A stretch of DNA of 37,301 bases from Leptolinea sp. UBA5366 (lineage in GTDB: Bacteria; Chloroflexota; Anaerolineae; Anaerolineales; Anaerolineaceae): the NCBI GenBank assembly GCA_002407845.1, contig DHPK01000023.1, positions 62,628 to 99,928 of the forward strand. Direction: 5' to 3'. The translations under genes and the position numbers were made by a program. Positions 25,047 through 33,308 of the stretch are shown piece after piece. Numbering within the stretch: position 1 is the stretch's first letter; the number at the start of each line of letters is the position of its first letter. The notes under the pieces are model-generated. The model had not been told where the DNA came from. It saw only the letters and a list, made by a program, of their open reading frames with translations, and did no database searches.

Positions 25047-25119
25047 GCCCTCGTGGCTCAATGGATAGAGCAGTTGACTTCGAATCAAAAGGTTGGGGGT
25101 TCGAATCCCTCCGGGGGCG
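25047..25119 (+). tRNA. tRNA-Arg, anticodon TCG
   Basis: A complete 73-nt cloverleaf: acceptor GCCCTCG (25047-25053) with CGGGGGC (25112-25118), discriminator G at 25119; D-stem GCTC/GAGC; anticodon loop CTTCGAA (25078-25084) with anticodon TCG; variable loop AGGTT; T-arm GGGGG-TTCGAAT-CCCTC. The top pair of the anticodon stem is a G-A mismatch. CCA is not encoded. A possible -10 box TATACT lies at 25017-25022, inside the inverted repeat CACGAAA/TTTCGTG (25005-25028). Its 3' half is the attachment site of a remnant element to the right. Confidence 0.94.
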
Positions 25120-25564
25120 CTTTCATAAATCCGCAACTTTTCTCACAACTTTGGCTGAAAAAGGCTGAACCTGGGAGAAAATAGCTGATCGAAGCTTTCC
25201 GGTCTGGAAGAATTTCAATCCGTGCTATAAACAATCGTAAAACACGCTGCCGTTCAAAGATGATTGTATTTGGGTCTGACAGCGTGTTTTTGATATCCGC
25301 AATAAATTTATCCACTAAATTGAGCGCGGAATCCGTCGTCTCGATTGAAGATAGTGTCAACCGGTATTCGGCTTCAATAATTTCTTTTTGGTTTTCCATC
25401 TCTGTCAGTTTAGCATTCAAGGATTCTGATGAGCCGTTTTCCGCGATTGCTTCTGTGAGATTGTAGATGCGCCGATTGATCGCTTCAATCTCCGCAGGAT
25501 AGTCTCTGCCGGAGCTCTTCGCAAGCAGTGCGCTTCGATTGTCTTCAATATAGTCGGCTCGCAT
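25085..25564 (-). pseudogene. C-terminal remnant of a large serine recombinase, running into tRNA-Arg
   Basis: A 159-codon open frame carries only the C-terminal region of large serine recombinases/integrases: a coiled-coil (IEAINRRIYNLTEAIAEN, SESLNAKLTEMENQK) followed by the usual tail (VLRLFIARIEILPD). The frame stays open 14 codons above ATG 25564 and then meets TAA at 25607-25609, so the catalytic resolvase domain, recombinase domain and zinc ribbon are gone. The last ten codons are the reverse strand of the tRNA T-arm and acceptor stem. The remnant therefore marks an integration at the tRNA 3' end. Confidence 0.8.
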
Positions 25565-25689
25565 CTTTGTGAGATTATTCGGCGAAAGGATCTCATCTAC
25601 ATTAATTTACAGGGGAAATTTTTTAAAAGAATAATAAGCAAGCAAATGAAAATAAAAAAGTAGAAAAAGTTCTTATAAACAAAATTAAA

Positions 25690-26325
25690 TCATGATTTTT
25701 TTGGCGAAGAAATAATCAATATTTTTGCTGGTTCAGTTAAATAATTTGCGTATGAAATTTCAACCCCGGAGGGAAAGGATAGAATATCTCCTTTTTGTAA
25801 AACTGTTGGAGGATCTTCTTCAATGTGGATAGTAACCGTTCCTTTAAGGACAATAACTATTTCCTCGCTGTTGGCAGAACCTTTTCGCTTGTCAGTTCGA
25901 ATGTTCATATCAAGCGTTAAAGTCGCAACATGCATCGATTCACGATTATCATAAATCAAAGCGTGAGAGATTTTTTTTGTTTTACCAATATATAAACATT
26001 TTTGATCTTCAATTCGAATCAGTTTGTAGCTGTCATTTGTAGTTTCATCAAGTAAATCCAAGATAGAAATTCCAAGCGCATTACTAATTTTTTTAGCAAG
26101 AGATACACTGAAATTGATTTTCCCACCTTCTATTTGGCATAAATATGAAGGAGAAATTCCGATTTTTTCTGCCAATGCTTTCAGAATTAAATTCTGATTA
26201 AGCCGAATCGTTCTAATCCGCTTTCCTATTATTTTATTATTTTCGAGGGAATTTCCAGTTTGCACAATTTTCTCAAATTCATCAAAGAGTAATAATTCAA
26301 AGTGATGATCAAGTATAACATACAC
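25690..26325 (-). CDS. XRE-family regulator with C-terminal cupin domain (second copy)
   Basis: A 211-residue HTH-cupin regulator. The helix-turn-helix lies at about 33-88 (GKRIRTIRLNQN, ALAEKIGISPSYLCQIEGG, the typical XRE pattern) and a cupin-2 sensor at about 135-208 (VIVLKGTVTIHIEE, LQKGDILSFPSGVE). The first 20 residues are unlike the family and ATG 26325 has no good ribosome site, so the true start could be a GTG near residue 21. It is the last intact gene of the minus-strand series, 244 bp below the creatininase gene, and is a paralogue of the regulator at 27361. The 244-bp gap holds no gene and is AT-rich. Confidence 0.85.
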   Translation of the reverse strand: MYVILDHHFELLLFDEFEKIVQTGNSLENNKIIGKRIRTIRLNQNLILKALAEKIGISPSYLCQIEGGKINFSVSLAKKISNALGISILDLLDETTNDSYKLIRIEDQKCLYIGKTKKISHALIYDNRESMHVATLTLDMNIRTDKRKGSANSEEIVIVLKGTVTIHIEEDPPTVLQKGDILSFPSGVEISYANYLTEPAKILIISSPKKS

Positions 26326-26569
26326 GAACTAGGGAAAATAAAGACTTCTCTTACAATAAATCAGGTATGCACATGAAAAAAGAAGGCTGTTAAAGTAAGG
26401 ATTATTTCTGAGTAAAAGGATACCTACGGTTCAATTTATTTAGGCAACTGTTACAGTTAATTTATATATAAATATTTAAGGTTAGAAGAAATTTTAAAAC
26501 CTGCAAGAAATATTTCCAGAGGTTTAATTAAATAAAGGCTGTTTCTTGGTGAAACAAAGTAGTAATAAA

Positions 26570-27349
26570 TCACCATTTAAGGTTAATTTCATCTATCCCT
26601 TTAGTCGCGATATCACATAGGGCATCAAAGATAACCTTCCCTTTTTCAGGCGTACCAAAGCTGGGTATGCCTGAAATCCCGCTAGGGGCAATATCGTCAA
26701 TCGAATTCCAATTAATCTGGATTGGGCCTGCCATTCCAATGGTTTCTGAATCAGCAAGCTGTTCATTTTTTTCGTCAATCGCCAAATCCATGTTGATTTG
26801 ATTTGGGTAGAGGTACATGATTAATGAGGTCTCTATTTCTCCTCCATGAGCATCTGTTCGATTTGAAGCTTCGCGATTAGTAAGTTTCGTTGCAAGGTCA
26901 ACAACCAATGACCACACATTGAACATAAATACTTTTATTTTATATTGATCGCGAATATCAAAAGCTGCAGCACCAATTGCGGCTATATTCCCTCCATGGC
27001 CGTTGACGATTAGAAGTTTTTTAAATCCATGGCGTGAAATACTAGCTGCGATCTCTTTAATCATTCGAATAAAAGTTTCTGCAGTAAACGTCAATGTTCC
27101 TGGAAAATCCATATGTTCAGGACTTTGACCAATTGGAATTGAAGGTAATATTAATAAGTCGATTTCATCCTTTTTTCGATCTGCGACGACTTTAGCTATG
27201 TCAGAAGCAATATGAATATCCATTCCTATTGGAAGATGTGGCCCATGTTGTTCCATCGAACCTAATGTCATAACAACGATAGTTTTTTCTCGATCCAACT
27301 TTTCAACTTCTGCAAAAGAAATTTCTTCCAATTTGAAAACGCTCATCAT
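26570..27349 (-). CDS. Creatininase-family amidohydrolase
   Basis: A 259-residue metal-dependent amidohydrolase of the creatininase/formamidase superfamily, which hydrolyses cyclic amides and formamides. Metal-binding pattern: Glu33 and His35 in GSMEQHGPHLP, Asp44 in GMDIH, His118 in NGHGGN and Glu171/Glu173 in DAHGGEIETS. GGAGGT lies so close that the second ATG (27346) may be the real start. It follows the XRE-cupin gene by 11 bp, so the two form one unit. Relatives include creatinine amidohydrolase, the pyrrolopterin/riboflavin enzyme ArfB and 2-amino-5-formylamino-pyrimidinone hydrolases, so a ring-opening or formamide step in heterocycle breakdown is plausible. The exact substrate is unknown. 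Confidence 0.9.
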   Translation of the reverse strand: MMSVFKLEEISFAEVEKLDREKTIVVMTLGSMEQHGPHLPIGMDIHIASDIAKVVADRKKDEIDLLILPSIPIGQSPEHMDFPGTLTFTAETFIRMIKEIAASISRHGFKKLLIVNGHGGNIAAIGAAAFDIRDQYKIKVFMFNVWSLVVDLATKLTNREASNRTDAHGGEIETSLIMYLYPNQINMDLAIDEKNEQLADSETIGMAGPIQINWNSIDDIAPSGISGIPSFGTPEKGKVIFDALCDIATKGIDEINLKW

Positions 27350-27360
27350 ACCTCCATTAG

Positions 27361-27918
27361 CTAAACAACTGTATTGATGATAATTATTTCTGCTTTCTCA
27401 GATTTATTATTGACCCATCTATGGGGAATACTTGCGTCGAAATAACATGCGTCACCTGTTCGAAGAATATGTGTTCCGTTATTCTCCAATTCTATTTCTA
27501 GTGCGCCGTCTGTGACGAAACAAAACTCAGACCCGTCATGGCAATTTTTAAAACCGGAGTTCTGACCTTCTGGGATCTGAATGATACTAACTTCAAAATC
27601 ACTCAAAGACTTCATCAGCACAGCTTCAGTTGTGCTTCCAAATAATGGTTTCCAGATGATATCTTTTTTCCGCACGAGACGGGTCTTACTCTTTTCAGCG
27701 TCAATAAAAAAAGAGCTAATCGAAACATTAAGTGCATTTCCGATTAAAACAAGATCGTTCAAACTAAAATTAACTTTTCCATTTTCGATCTGACTTAAAT
27801 ATGGTGCGGAAATGCTAACTAACTTGGCTAAATCTTTCAGGTTCATTTTTTTTTGTTTTCGAATCTTGTGAATATTCTTTCCAATGGTCACAAGATCTTC
27901 TTCTAGTAATGAATCCAT
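27361..27918 (-). CDS. XRE-family regulator with C-terminal cupin domain (first copy)
   Basis: A 185-residue HTH-cupin regulator with an N-terminal XRE domain (about 9-65: IGKNIHKIRKQKKM, DLAKLVSISAPYLSQIENGK) and a C-terminal cupin-2 domain (about 110-183: FCFVTDGALEIELEN, LRTGDACYFDASIPHRW). The cupin sensor usually binds a small effector or metal. AGGAGAAAAA precedes ATG 27918. It lies between the deaminase and the creatininase gene, which it precedes by 11 bp, and is likely to control this series. An 11-bp palindrome lies 12 bp above its start codon. Confidence 0.9.
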   Translation of the reverse strand: MDSLLEEDLVTIGKNIHKIRKQKKMNLKDLAKLVSISAPYLSQIENGKVNFSLNDLVLIGNALNVSISSFFIDAEKSKTRLVRKKDIIWKPLFGSTTEAVLMKSLSDFEVSIIQIPEGQNSGFKNCHDGSEFCFVTDGALEIELENNGTHILRTGDACYFDASIPHRWVNNKSEKAEIIIINTVV

Positions 27919-27929
27919 TTTTTCTCCTG

Positions 27930-27940
27930 ATGATAATCAT
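27930..27940. promoter_or_regulatory. 11-bp palindrome above the XRE-cupin gene (operator candidate)
   Basis: ATGAT-A-ATCAT is a perfect 5-1-5 palindrome lying just 5' of the AGGAG ribosome site of the XRE-cupin gene, a position suitable for autoregulation. The rest of the 206-bp gap 27919-28124 holds no gene; a poor promoter (TTGACT and TATATT at 15-bp spacing) can be drawn on the minus strand. Confidence 0.35.
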
Positions 27941-28124
27941 AGCAAATGCTGATATTTGAAACTATGACCATGATTTTATCACGGCAAGTAATCGAATGAT
28001 TTCCGCACCAATATAAAAACCAATACTTCAAGTCAATATATTGAGAGTATTATTTGACTTGTCAGCTCCTTTTAATTTTTTCCCCCCCATTAATGCCCTG
28101 GACAATTGATACAAACCGTAGAGG

Positions 28125-29516
28125 TTAAACCAATTTAAATCGTTCCGGGACAGGGTGCCGCCCAACAATTTTTGCAGCAATTTGGTTATGTTTTTCCAAA
28201 ACCTTAGGTAGATCAATGGTTTGTAATTCTCCATCCTTGACAATTATTCTTCCATTAATTACTGATAGATCTACTTTAGGAATAGTACAAAGGAAGAGTG
28301 CGGCGAGCGGATCATGAATTGCGCCTCCGGCGACACCTAATTGATCTAATGGTACGCCGATGAAATCTGCAGCTTTTCCGACAGATAATTGTCCAATAAC
28401 ATCCCCCCGACCTAATACAGATGCTCCACCACTTGTAGCAAGTTTTAATGTTTCACGAATCGTGAGTGCATCAGCTCCTTTTTTTACTCGCTGAAGAAGC
28501 ATCGCCATTCGAGCTTCAGTTATGACGTGAGATGAATCATTGCTTGCGGATCCATCAACCGCTATTCCAACTTTGACTTTAGCGTCAAGCATTTCACGGA
28601 TAGGTGCAATGCCAGACCCAAGGCGCATGTTTGATGACGGACAATGTGCTACACCAGTTCCTGATTCAGCCATCATTTTTATTTCATCAGGACTGACCCA
28701 AACACAGTGAGCCCACCAAACATCATTTCCAGACCAACCAACATCTTCCATATATCTCGCTGGGCGTAAACCAACTTTTTGCATGCAGAATGTTTCTTCG
28801 TCTTCTGTTTCAGCTACATGAGTATGCAAAAATACGTTATCATAGGTTCGTGCTAGTCTTGCTGATTCAACAAGCAAATCACGCGTAACTGAGAAAGGCG
28901 AACACGGAGCGAGTACGATGCGCAGCATTGAAAAAGGAGACGAGTCATGGAACTTCTCAATAACACGCTGACAGTCTTTTAAAATCACATCTTCAGTCTG
29001 GACTACATGGTCCGGAGGTAGGCCTCCTTGACTTCGACCTAAAGACATAGATCCTCGTACTGCGTGAAACCGCATACCAATTTCTTGTGCTGCAGCGATT
29101 TGATCATCTAATAAAGACCCATTTGGAAACAAGTAGAGATGATCACTGCTAGTTGTGCAGCCGGAGAGTATCATTTCAGCCATAGCTACAAGTGTGCTGT
29201 TATAAACGGCTTCGCTGTCCATTTCTCCCCAAATAGGATATAGTCGAACTAGCCAGTCAAAGAGTTTTTCATCTTGAGCTCCAGGAACAGCTCGTGTCAT
29301 CGTTTGGTAAAAGTGATGATGCGTATTTACAAAACCAGGAGTTACCAAATAATTCCTACCATCAATGACCATATCTGCAGTGATGTTTAAATCTTTAGTT
29401 TTCCCGATCTGCTTGATAATATTGTCTTCCACATAAATCGATGCATCTTTTAAATCACCAAACTGTTCATCATTTGTTGCTAAATAATTGATATTTTTTA
29501 CGAGTAAAGAGCCCAT
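28125..29516 (-). CDS. 8-oxoguanine deaminase-like amidohydrolase
   Basis: A 463-residue amidohydrolase of the TRZ/ATZ/deaminase group. It resembles Pseudomonas 8-oxoguanine deaminase, which converts 8-oxoguanine to uric acid and ammonia: VTPGFVNTHHHFYQT with His66/His68, GCTTSSDHLY, LHTHVAETEDE (third ligand His), WWAHCVW (fourth His), VAHCPSSNMRL, IAVDGSASNDSSH with the catalytic Asp, and the C-terminal HPVPERF. AAAGGAAT precedes the ATG. It is directly downstream of two nucleobase-type permease genes, so imported substrate would be deaminated at once. Related enzymes act on isocytosine, hydroxyatrazine or other oxo-aminopurines, so the substrate is likely but not proven. Confidence 0.82.
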   Translation of the reverse strand: MGSLLVKNINYLATNDEQFGDLKDASIYVEDNIIKQIGKTKDLNITADMVIDGRNYLVTPGFVNTHHHFYQTMTRAVPGAQDEKLFDWLVRLYPIWGEMDSEAVYNSTLVAMAEMILSGCTTSSDHLYLFPNGSLLDDQIAAAQEIGMRFHAVRGSMSLGRSQGGLPPDHVVQTEDVILKDCQRVIEKFHDSSPFSMLRIVLAPCSPFSVTRDLLVESARLARTYDNVFLHTHVAETEDEETFCMQKVGLRPARYMEDVGWSGNDVWWAHCVWVSPDEIKMMAESGTGVAHCPSSNMRLGSGIAPIREMLDAKVKVGIAVDGSASNDSSHVITEARMAMLLQRVKKGADALTIRETLKLATSGGASVLGRGDVIGQLSVGKAADFIGVPLDQLGVAGGAIHDPLAALFLCTIPKVDLSVINGRIIVKDGELQTIDLPKVLEKHNQIAAKIVGRHPVPERFKLV

Positions 29517-29571
29517 TTAAAAATTCCTTTCCAATTTCAATATTTGAACTTCTTTTTGAAAGAAAAAACTG

Positions 29572-30513
29572 TCATTCCTTGTAATAAGGCTTCGATAATG
29601 AGGCTGGTCCAGATACAGATTTTGAAACCAGCACCATTGCAAGAATTGTTACAAGATAAGGTGCCATACGGAGGAATTGTTCTGGAAATTTTAATCCCAC
29701 CGCTTGAAGGCAAGTTTGAAGTGAATCTGCAAATCCGAAAATTAAAGCGGCAGCGGCAGCTTTTGTTGGGTTGTATTGACCAAAAATCACGATTGCTAAT
29801 GCGATGAATCCCCGGCCACCTGCCATGTTATCCATAAAACGGGTCAATTGAGCAATTGACAAGAATGCTCCAGTCAAACCAGCACATGCACCGCCAAATA
29901 AAATGCAACAATAACGAATGAGCCGAACCGGAATGCCAACTGTTTCAGCGGCTAGAGGATTTTCACCAACTGAACGAATCTTGAGCCCAACAGTTGTTTT
30001 AAAGAGTAAATATGAAAGAAAAGGGACAAGTAAAAATACAAAATAAACGTATGGTTTTTGTTGGAAGAATACTTGCCCTATAATAGGGATATCAGAAAGC
30101 CCCTTAATGAAAATTTCCTTCATTGGTTTTGTTGCTGGAGGAAATATTGTGACACCAAAAATCACACGATAAATAAAACTTGTCAGCCCTGCTGCAAAGA
30201 TATTTACTGTTACACCAACCACAATTTGATCAGCATTAAGGGTTACTGTTAAAAATGCAAATAGTAAGCTCATTAGTAACCCACCTGCCATGCCCATTAC
30301 GAAACCGAAAAGGTTGCTGCCTGTGAAGTAAGCAGCTAAAAAACCTGTGAGTGCGCCACATAGGATCTGACCTTCAACACCAATATTACATACGCCTGAT
30401 TTCTCTGTATATATTTCTCCTAAAGCGGATAATAGAATTGGTGCTGCGCTTCGAATTGTCGCAGCGAGCAAATTCACAATAAAAGTTAATGTAAGAATTC
30501 TATCCAGAACCAT
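29572..30513 (-). CDS. BMP-type nucleoside/nucleobase ABC transporter permease 2
   Basis: A 313-residue permease of the YufQ/NupQ type in the RbsC-related membrane family, hydrophobic with about eight to ten segments. Signatures: APILLSALGEIYTEKSGVCN near the N-terminus, NIGVEGQILCGAL, VVGVTVNIFAAGL, LKIRSVGENPLAAETVGIPV (ATPase-contact loop) and AGGRGFIALAIVIFGQYNPT. It follows the partner permease by 33 bp and precedes the deaminase by 55 bp, on the minus strand. Confidence 0.93.
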   Translation of the reverse strand: MVLDRILTLTFIVNLLAATIRSAAPILLSALGEIYTEKSGVCNIGVEGQILCGALTGFLAAYFTGSNLFGFVMGMAGGLLMSLLFAFLTVTLNADQIVVGVTVNIFAAGLTSFIYRVIFGVTIFPPATKPMKEIFIKGLSDIPIIGQVFFQQKPYVYFVFLLVPFLSYLLFKTTVGLKIRSVGENPLAAETVGIPVRLIRYCCILFGGACAGLTGAFLSIAQLTRFMDNMAGGRGFIALAIVIFGQYNPTKAAAAALIFGFADSLQTCLQAVGLKFPEQFLRMAPYLVTILAMVLVSKSVSGPASLSKPYYKE

Positions 30514-30546
30514 TGATAATTTCCTTTTTGCCTTTCGTGCTTCGAT

Positions 30547-31641
30547 TTATGACGATTGCCGACTTATTTGTTTTAAATTTTTAAATAGAACCAAATCGTA
30601 TTCCATAAAAATATCAACAGCAATCAGGCATAGAATGACAAATCCCTGCAATGCATCTGAAATCGAATTTGGAATTTGCATGACGCGTTGCATCTGGGCT
30701 GCCCCGACTTGCAAGCCTGAAAATAGAAATGAAGATGCTATGATACCAATAGGGTGCAATCGACCTAGAATTGCAACAACCATCGCATTGAAACCATATC
30801 CATTTGATATCCCGTCCATGAGCCGATAATGGACACCGAGAATTTCACCAGCTCCAGCGATCCCAGTTAGGAAACCACTAATTGCAAAAACGGTTAACAT
30901 GATTTTCTTGGATTTAATGCCCCCATATTCTGAGGCTGATAAGTTAAAACCAATTGCGCGGATTTCGTAACCCAAAGTTGTTTTAAAAAGGATTATGTAC
31001 ATAATAACTGCCAGGATGAGCCCTAGAATGACGCCGGCATGCAAACGAGCTGGGGGAGCAATTAAAGGAAGCATCGCTGTTTCAGCCACTCGAGCAGTCT
31101 GTGGCATGAATCCACCTGGTTCTGATAAAGGCCCTTGACAGAGATAAGCAATGAAAAAGGTTGCAATGTAGTTCATCATTAAATTCACAATAACTTCGTT
31201 TACATTAAGATAAACTTTGAAGAGTCCGGGAATGAATGCCCAAATGCACCCACCAATTCCGCCCGCAATAATTGCAAGTGGTAGGTGAATGTATGCTGGG
31301 AGTCCTTTGAAATAAATCCCTGCGATTGTAGCGAAAAGTGCCCCAAAATATATCTGACCTTCACCACCTGAGTTCCAAAGATTTGCTTTGAATGCAATTA
31401 CCATCCCAAGTCCGGCAATCAGTAATGGTGTCCCTTTCACCAATGTTTCAATTATTCCAGACTTACGAATAAATGCACCATAGAATAGACTTTTATACGC
31501 TTCAATCGGATTCTTATTTGCTAATAAAATTAAAATCGCGCCAAATAGTAAAGCAATAACAAGCGAAATACCGATGAGTAAAAGGCTGAATAATCTTCCA
31601 CGAGGCTGTTCTCTTTTTTCAATAATCTGAATTTTTTTCAT
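30547..31641 (-). CDS. BMP-type nucleoside/nucleobase ABC transporter permease 1
   Basis: A 364-residue permease of the YufP/NupP type. A cytoplasmic basic N-terminus is followed by a first membrane segment at about 20-46, with NPIEAYKSLFYGAF, GTPLLIAGLGMVIAFKANLWNSG and GEGQIYFGALFAT, then VNEVIVNLMMNYIA, LGYEIRAIGFNLSASEYGGI and YGFNAMVVAILGRLHPIGI. All are family hallmarks. It forms a heterodimeric channel with the next gene. A 14-bp gap separates it from the ATPase gene, so translation may be coupled. Confidence 0.94.
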   Translation of the reverse strand: MKKIQIIEKREQPRGRLFSLLLIGISLVIALLFGAILILLANKNPIEAYKSLFYGAFIRKSGIIETLVKGTPLLIAGLGMVIAFKANLWNSGGEGQIYFGALFATIAGIYFKGLPAYIHLPLAIIAGGIGGCIWAFIPGLFKVYLNVNEVIVNLMMNYIATFFIAYLCQGPLSEPGGFMPQTARVAETAMLPLIAPPARLHAGVILGLILAVIMYIILFKTTLGYEIRAIGFNLSASEYGGIKSKKIMLTVFAISGFLTGIAGAGEILGVHYRLMDGISNGYGFNAMVVAILGRLHPIGIIASSFLFSGLQVGAAQMQRVMQIPNSISDALQGFVILCLIAVDIFMEYDLVLFKNLKQISRQSS

Positions 31642-31655
31642 CCATTACCTATTTT

Positions 31656-33167
31656 TCAATGTGTGACTGAACCTGCCATTAAAAGACCAATCTGTTCAGT
31701 ATTAAAATTCTCGCGAGCAAGTTCACCTACGATTTTTCCTTCATAGATTACCGCAATCCGATCAGAAAGCGAAAAAACTTCATCCAGTTCTGTTGAAATT
31801 AAAAGAATTGCAGTTCCTCTGCTTCTTTCATCTACAAGACTTGAATAAATAAATTCCATTGCAGCTACATCGAGACCGCGCGTCGGCTGAACGACAATCA
31901 AAACTTCATGAGGTCTGGAGAATTCACGTGCACATATGAGCTTCTGCATGTTTCCGCCAGAAAGTGTTTTTGCATGAACTTGCGAATTGGGGGTTCTTAT
32001 ATCAAATTTTTTAATCAAATCATCTGCATACTCGTTTATTTTAGTTTTCCGAGAAAACCCGTTTGCGGAAAACTCTTTGGATTTATGAGAACGAAGAATT
32101 GAGTTTTCTGCCAAACTGAAATCAATGACGACGCCGTGTTTCTTTCGATCTTGGGGTACATAGGACATGCCACATTGGGTTATGATCTCTGGCCGCTTGT
32201 TCGTTACATTTACACCATTTACAAATACTTTCCCACTCTCAATAGGGCGAAGGCCTCCGAGTGCTTCAGATAGCTCCGATTGGCCATTGCCATCGACGCC
32301 AGCAATTCCAAGTATTTCTCCTGAACGTAATTCTAAGGAAAGATCATTGACTGCAATTAACTTCTTATCGTTTAGAACCTTGAGATTTTCAACTTTTAGT
32401 TTGATATCGCCGGTTTCCTGACTTATTAAATCGACATGAAGAAAAACTTCTCTCCCAACCATCATTCGTGCCAACTCTGACGGTGAAGTGTCTTTCGTGT
32501 TTACTGTATGGATTACTTTACCGCGATTTAATATCGTAACTCGGTCACTGATAGACATTACTTCATTTAATTTATGTGAAATGAAGATGATAGAAGTGCC
32601 GTGAGACCGCATGTCTCTTAAAATTTTAAAAAGGTCGTTGATTTCTTGAGGTGTCAAGACAGCAGTGGGTTCGTCAAGAATCAATAGTTTTGCCCCGCGG
32701 TAAAGTGCTTTTAGGATTTCAACTCTTTGCTGCATCCCAACCGGAAGTTGCCAGACTATAGCATCTGGATCGACATCAAGACCAAATTCATGGGATAAAT
32801 GCCGTATCTCCTCTCTAGCCTTGTCCAGATCGAGTTTGATCCCTTTTTCTGCCTCAATCCCTAAGATCACATTTTCGACAACAGTAAAGACAGGAATTAG
32901 CATGAAATGTTGATGAACCATTCCAATTTTCAATTCGATCGATTGGAGCGGCGAGTTGATTTTTACCTCTTTCCCATCAAAAATGATTATTCCTTCTTGT
33001 GGTTGATAGAGGCCATAAAGGATGTTCATCAAGGTGGTTTTTCCAGAGCCGTTTTCGCCTAATAACGCATGGATTTCACCCTCGTTGACATCAAAATCAA
33101 TATGATCATTAGCAAGAACTCCAGGAAAATGCTTTGTTATCCCACGCATTTGTAAAATTTGATTCAA
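31656..33167 (-). CDS. BMP-type nucleoside/nucleobase ABC transporter ATPase (two domains)
   Basis: A 503-residue duplicated ATPase of the YufO/NupO type. Domain 1: Walker A GENGSGKTT (37-45), signature region LPVGMQQRVEILKAL, Walker B LLILDEPTAVLT and switch ISHKLNEV. Domain 2: degenerate Walker A GVDGNGQSE lacking Lys, signature LSGGNMQKL and Walker B with Gln in place of Glu (VVQPTRGLD), as usual for this family. TTG 33167 is taken as start because GGAGA lies 7 nt before it; the next ATG would be 18 nt further on. The binding-protein gene and a hairpin lie upstream. Confidence 0.93.
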   Translation of the reverse strand: MNQILQMRGITKHFPGVLANDHIDFDVNEGEIHALLGENGSGKTTLMNILYGLYQPQEGIIIFDGKEVKINSPLQSIELKIGMVHQHFMLIPVFTVVENVILGIEAEKGIKLDLDKAREEIRHLSHEFGLDVDPDAIVWQLPVGMQQRVEILKALYRGAKLLILDEPTAVLTPQEINDLFKILRDMRSHGTSIIFISHKLNEVMSISDRVTILNRGKVIHTVNTKDTSPSELARMMVGREVFLHVDLISQETGDIKLKVENLKVLNDKKLIAVNDLSLELRSGEILGIAGVDGNGQSELSEALGGLRPIESGKVFVNGVNVTNKRPEIITQCGMSYVPQDRKKHGVVIDFSLAENSILRSHKSKEFSANGFSRKTKINEYADDLIKKFDIRTPNSQVHAKTLSGGNMQKLICAREFSRPHEVLIVVQPTRGLDVAAMEFIYSSLVDERSRGTAILLISTELDEVFSLSDRIAVIYEGKIVGELARENFNTEQIGLLMAGSVTH

Positions 33168-33260
33168 GTTTATTCTCCGTCTTTAATCTAATCTGTATGA
33201 CTGACTTCAGATATAAAAACTGATAAGAAAGATAAATTCTATACACAAAGAAGAATTAGT

Positions 33261-33301
33261 TATAAAAACAGGCGGATTAGCATTTGCTTTTCCGCCTGTT
33301 T
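33261..33301 (-). terminator. Hairpin after the BMP binding-protein gene
   Basis: On the minus strand a perfect 11-bp stem AAACAGGCGGA/TCCGCCTGTTT (33266-33276 with 33291-33301) is followed by TTTTTATAA-like sequence. It lies 8 bp after the binding-protein stop codon and 94 bp before the ATPase start. It probably reduces read-through into the rest of the transporter rather than ending the operon. The remaining intergenic bases (33168-33260) show nothing else. Confidence 0.75.
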
Positions 33302-33308
33302 ACCCGAA

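Noticed and set aside
28028..28243. 71-codon minus-strand frame below the deaminase gene
   Set aside because: Most of it is a shifted reading of the deaminase C-terminus; no independent start signal.
29544..29807. 87-codon plus-strand frame opposite the permease gene
   Set aside because: Antisense shadow of a well-supported membrane protein.
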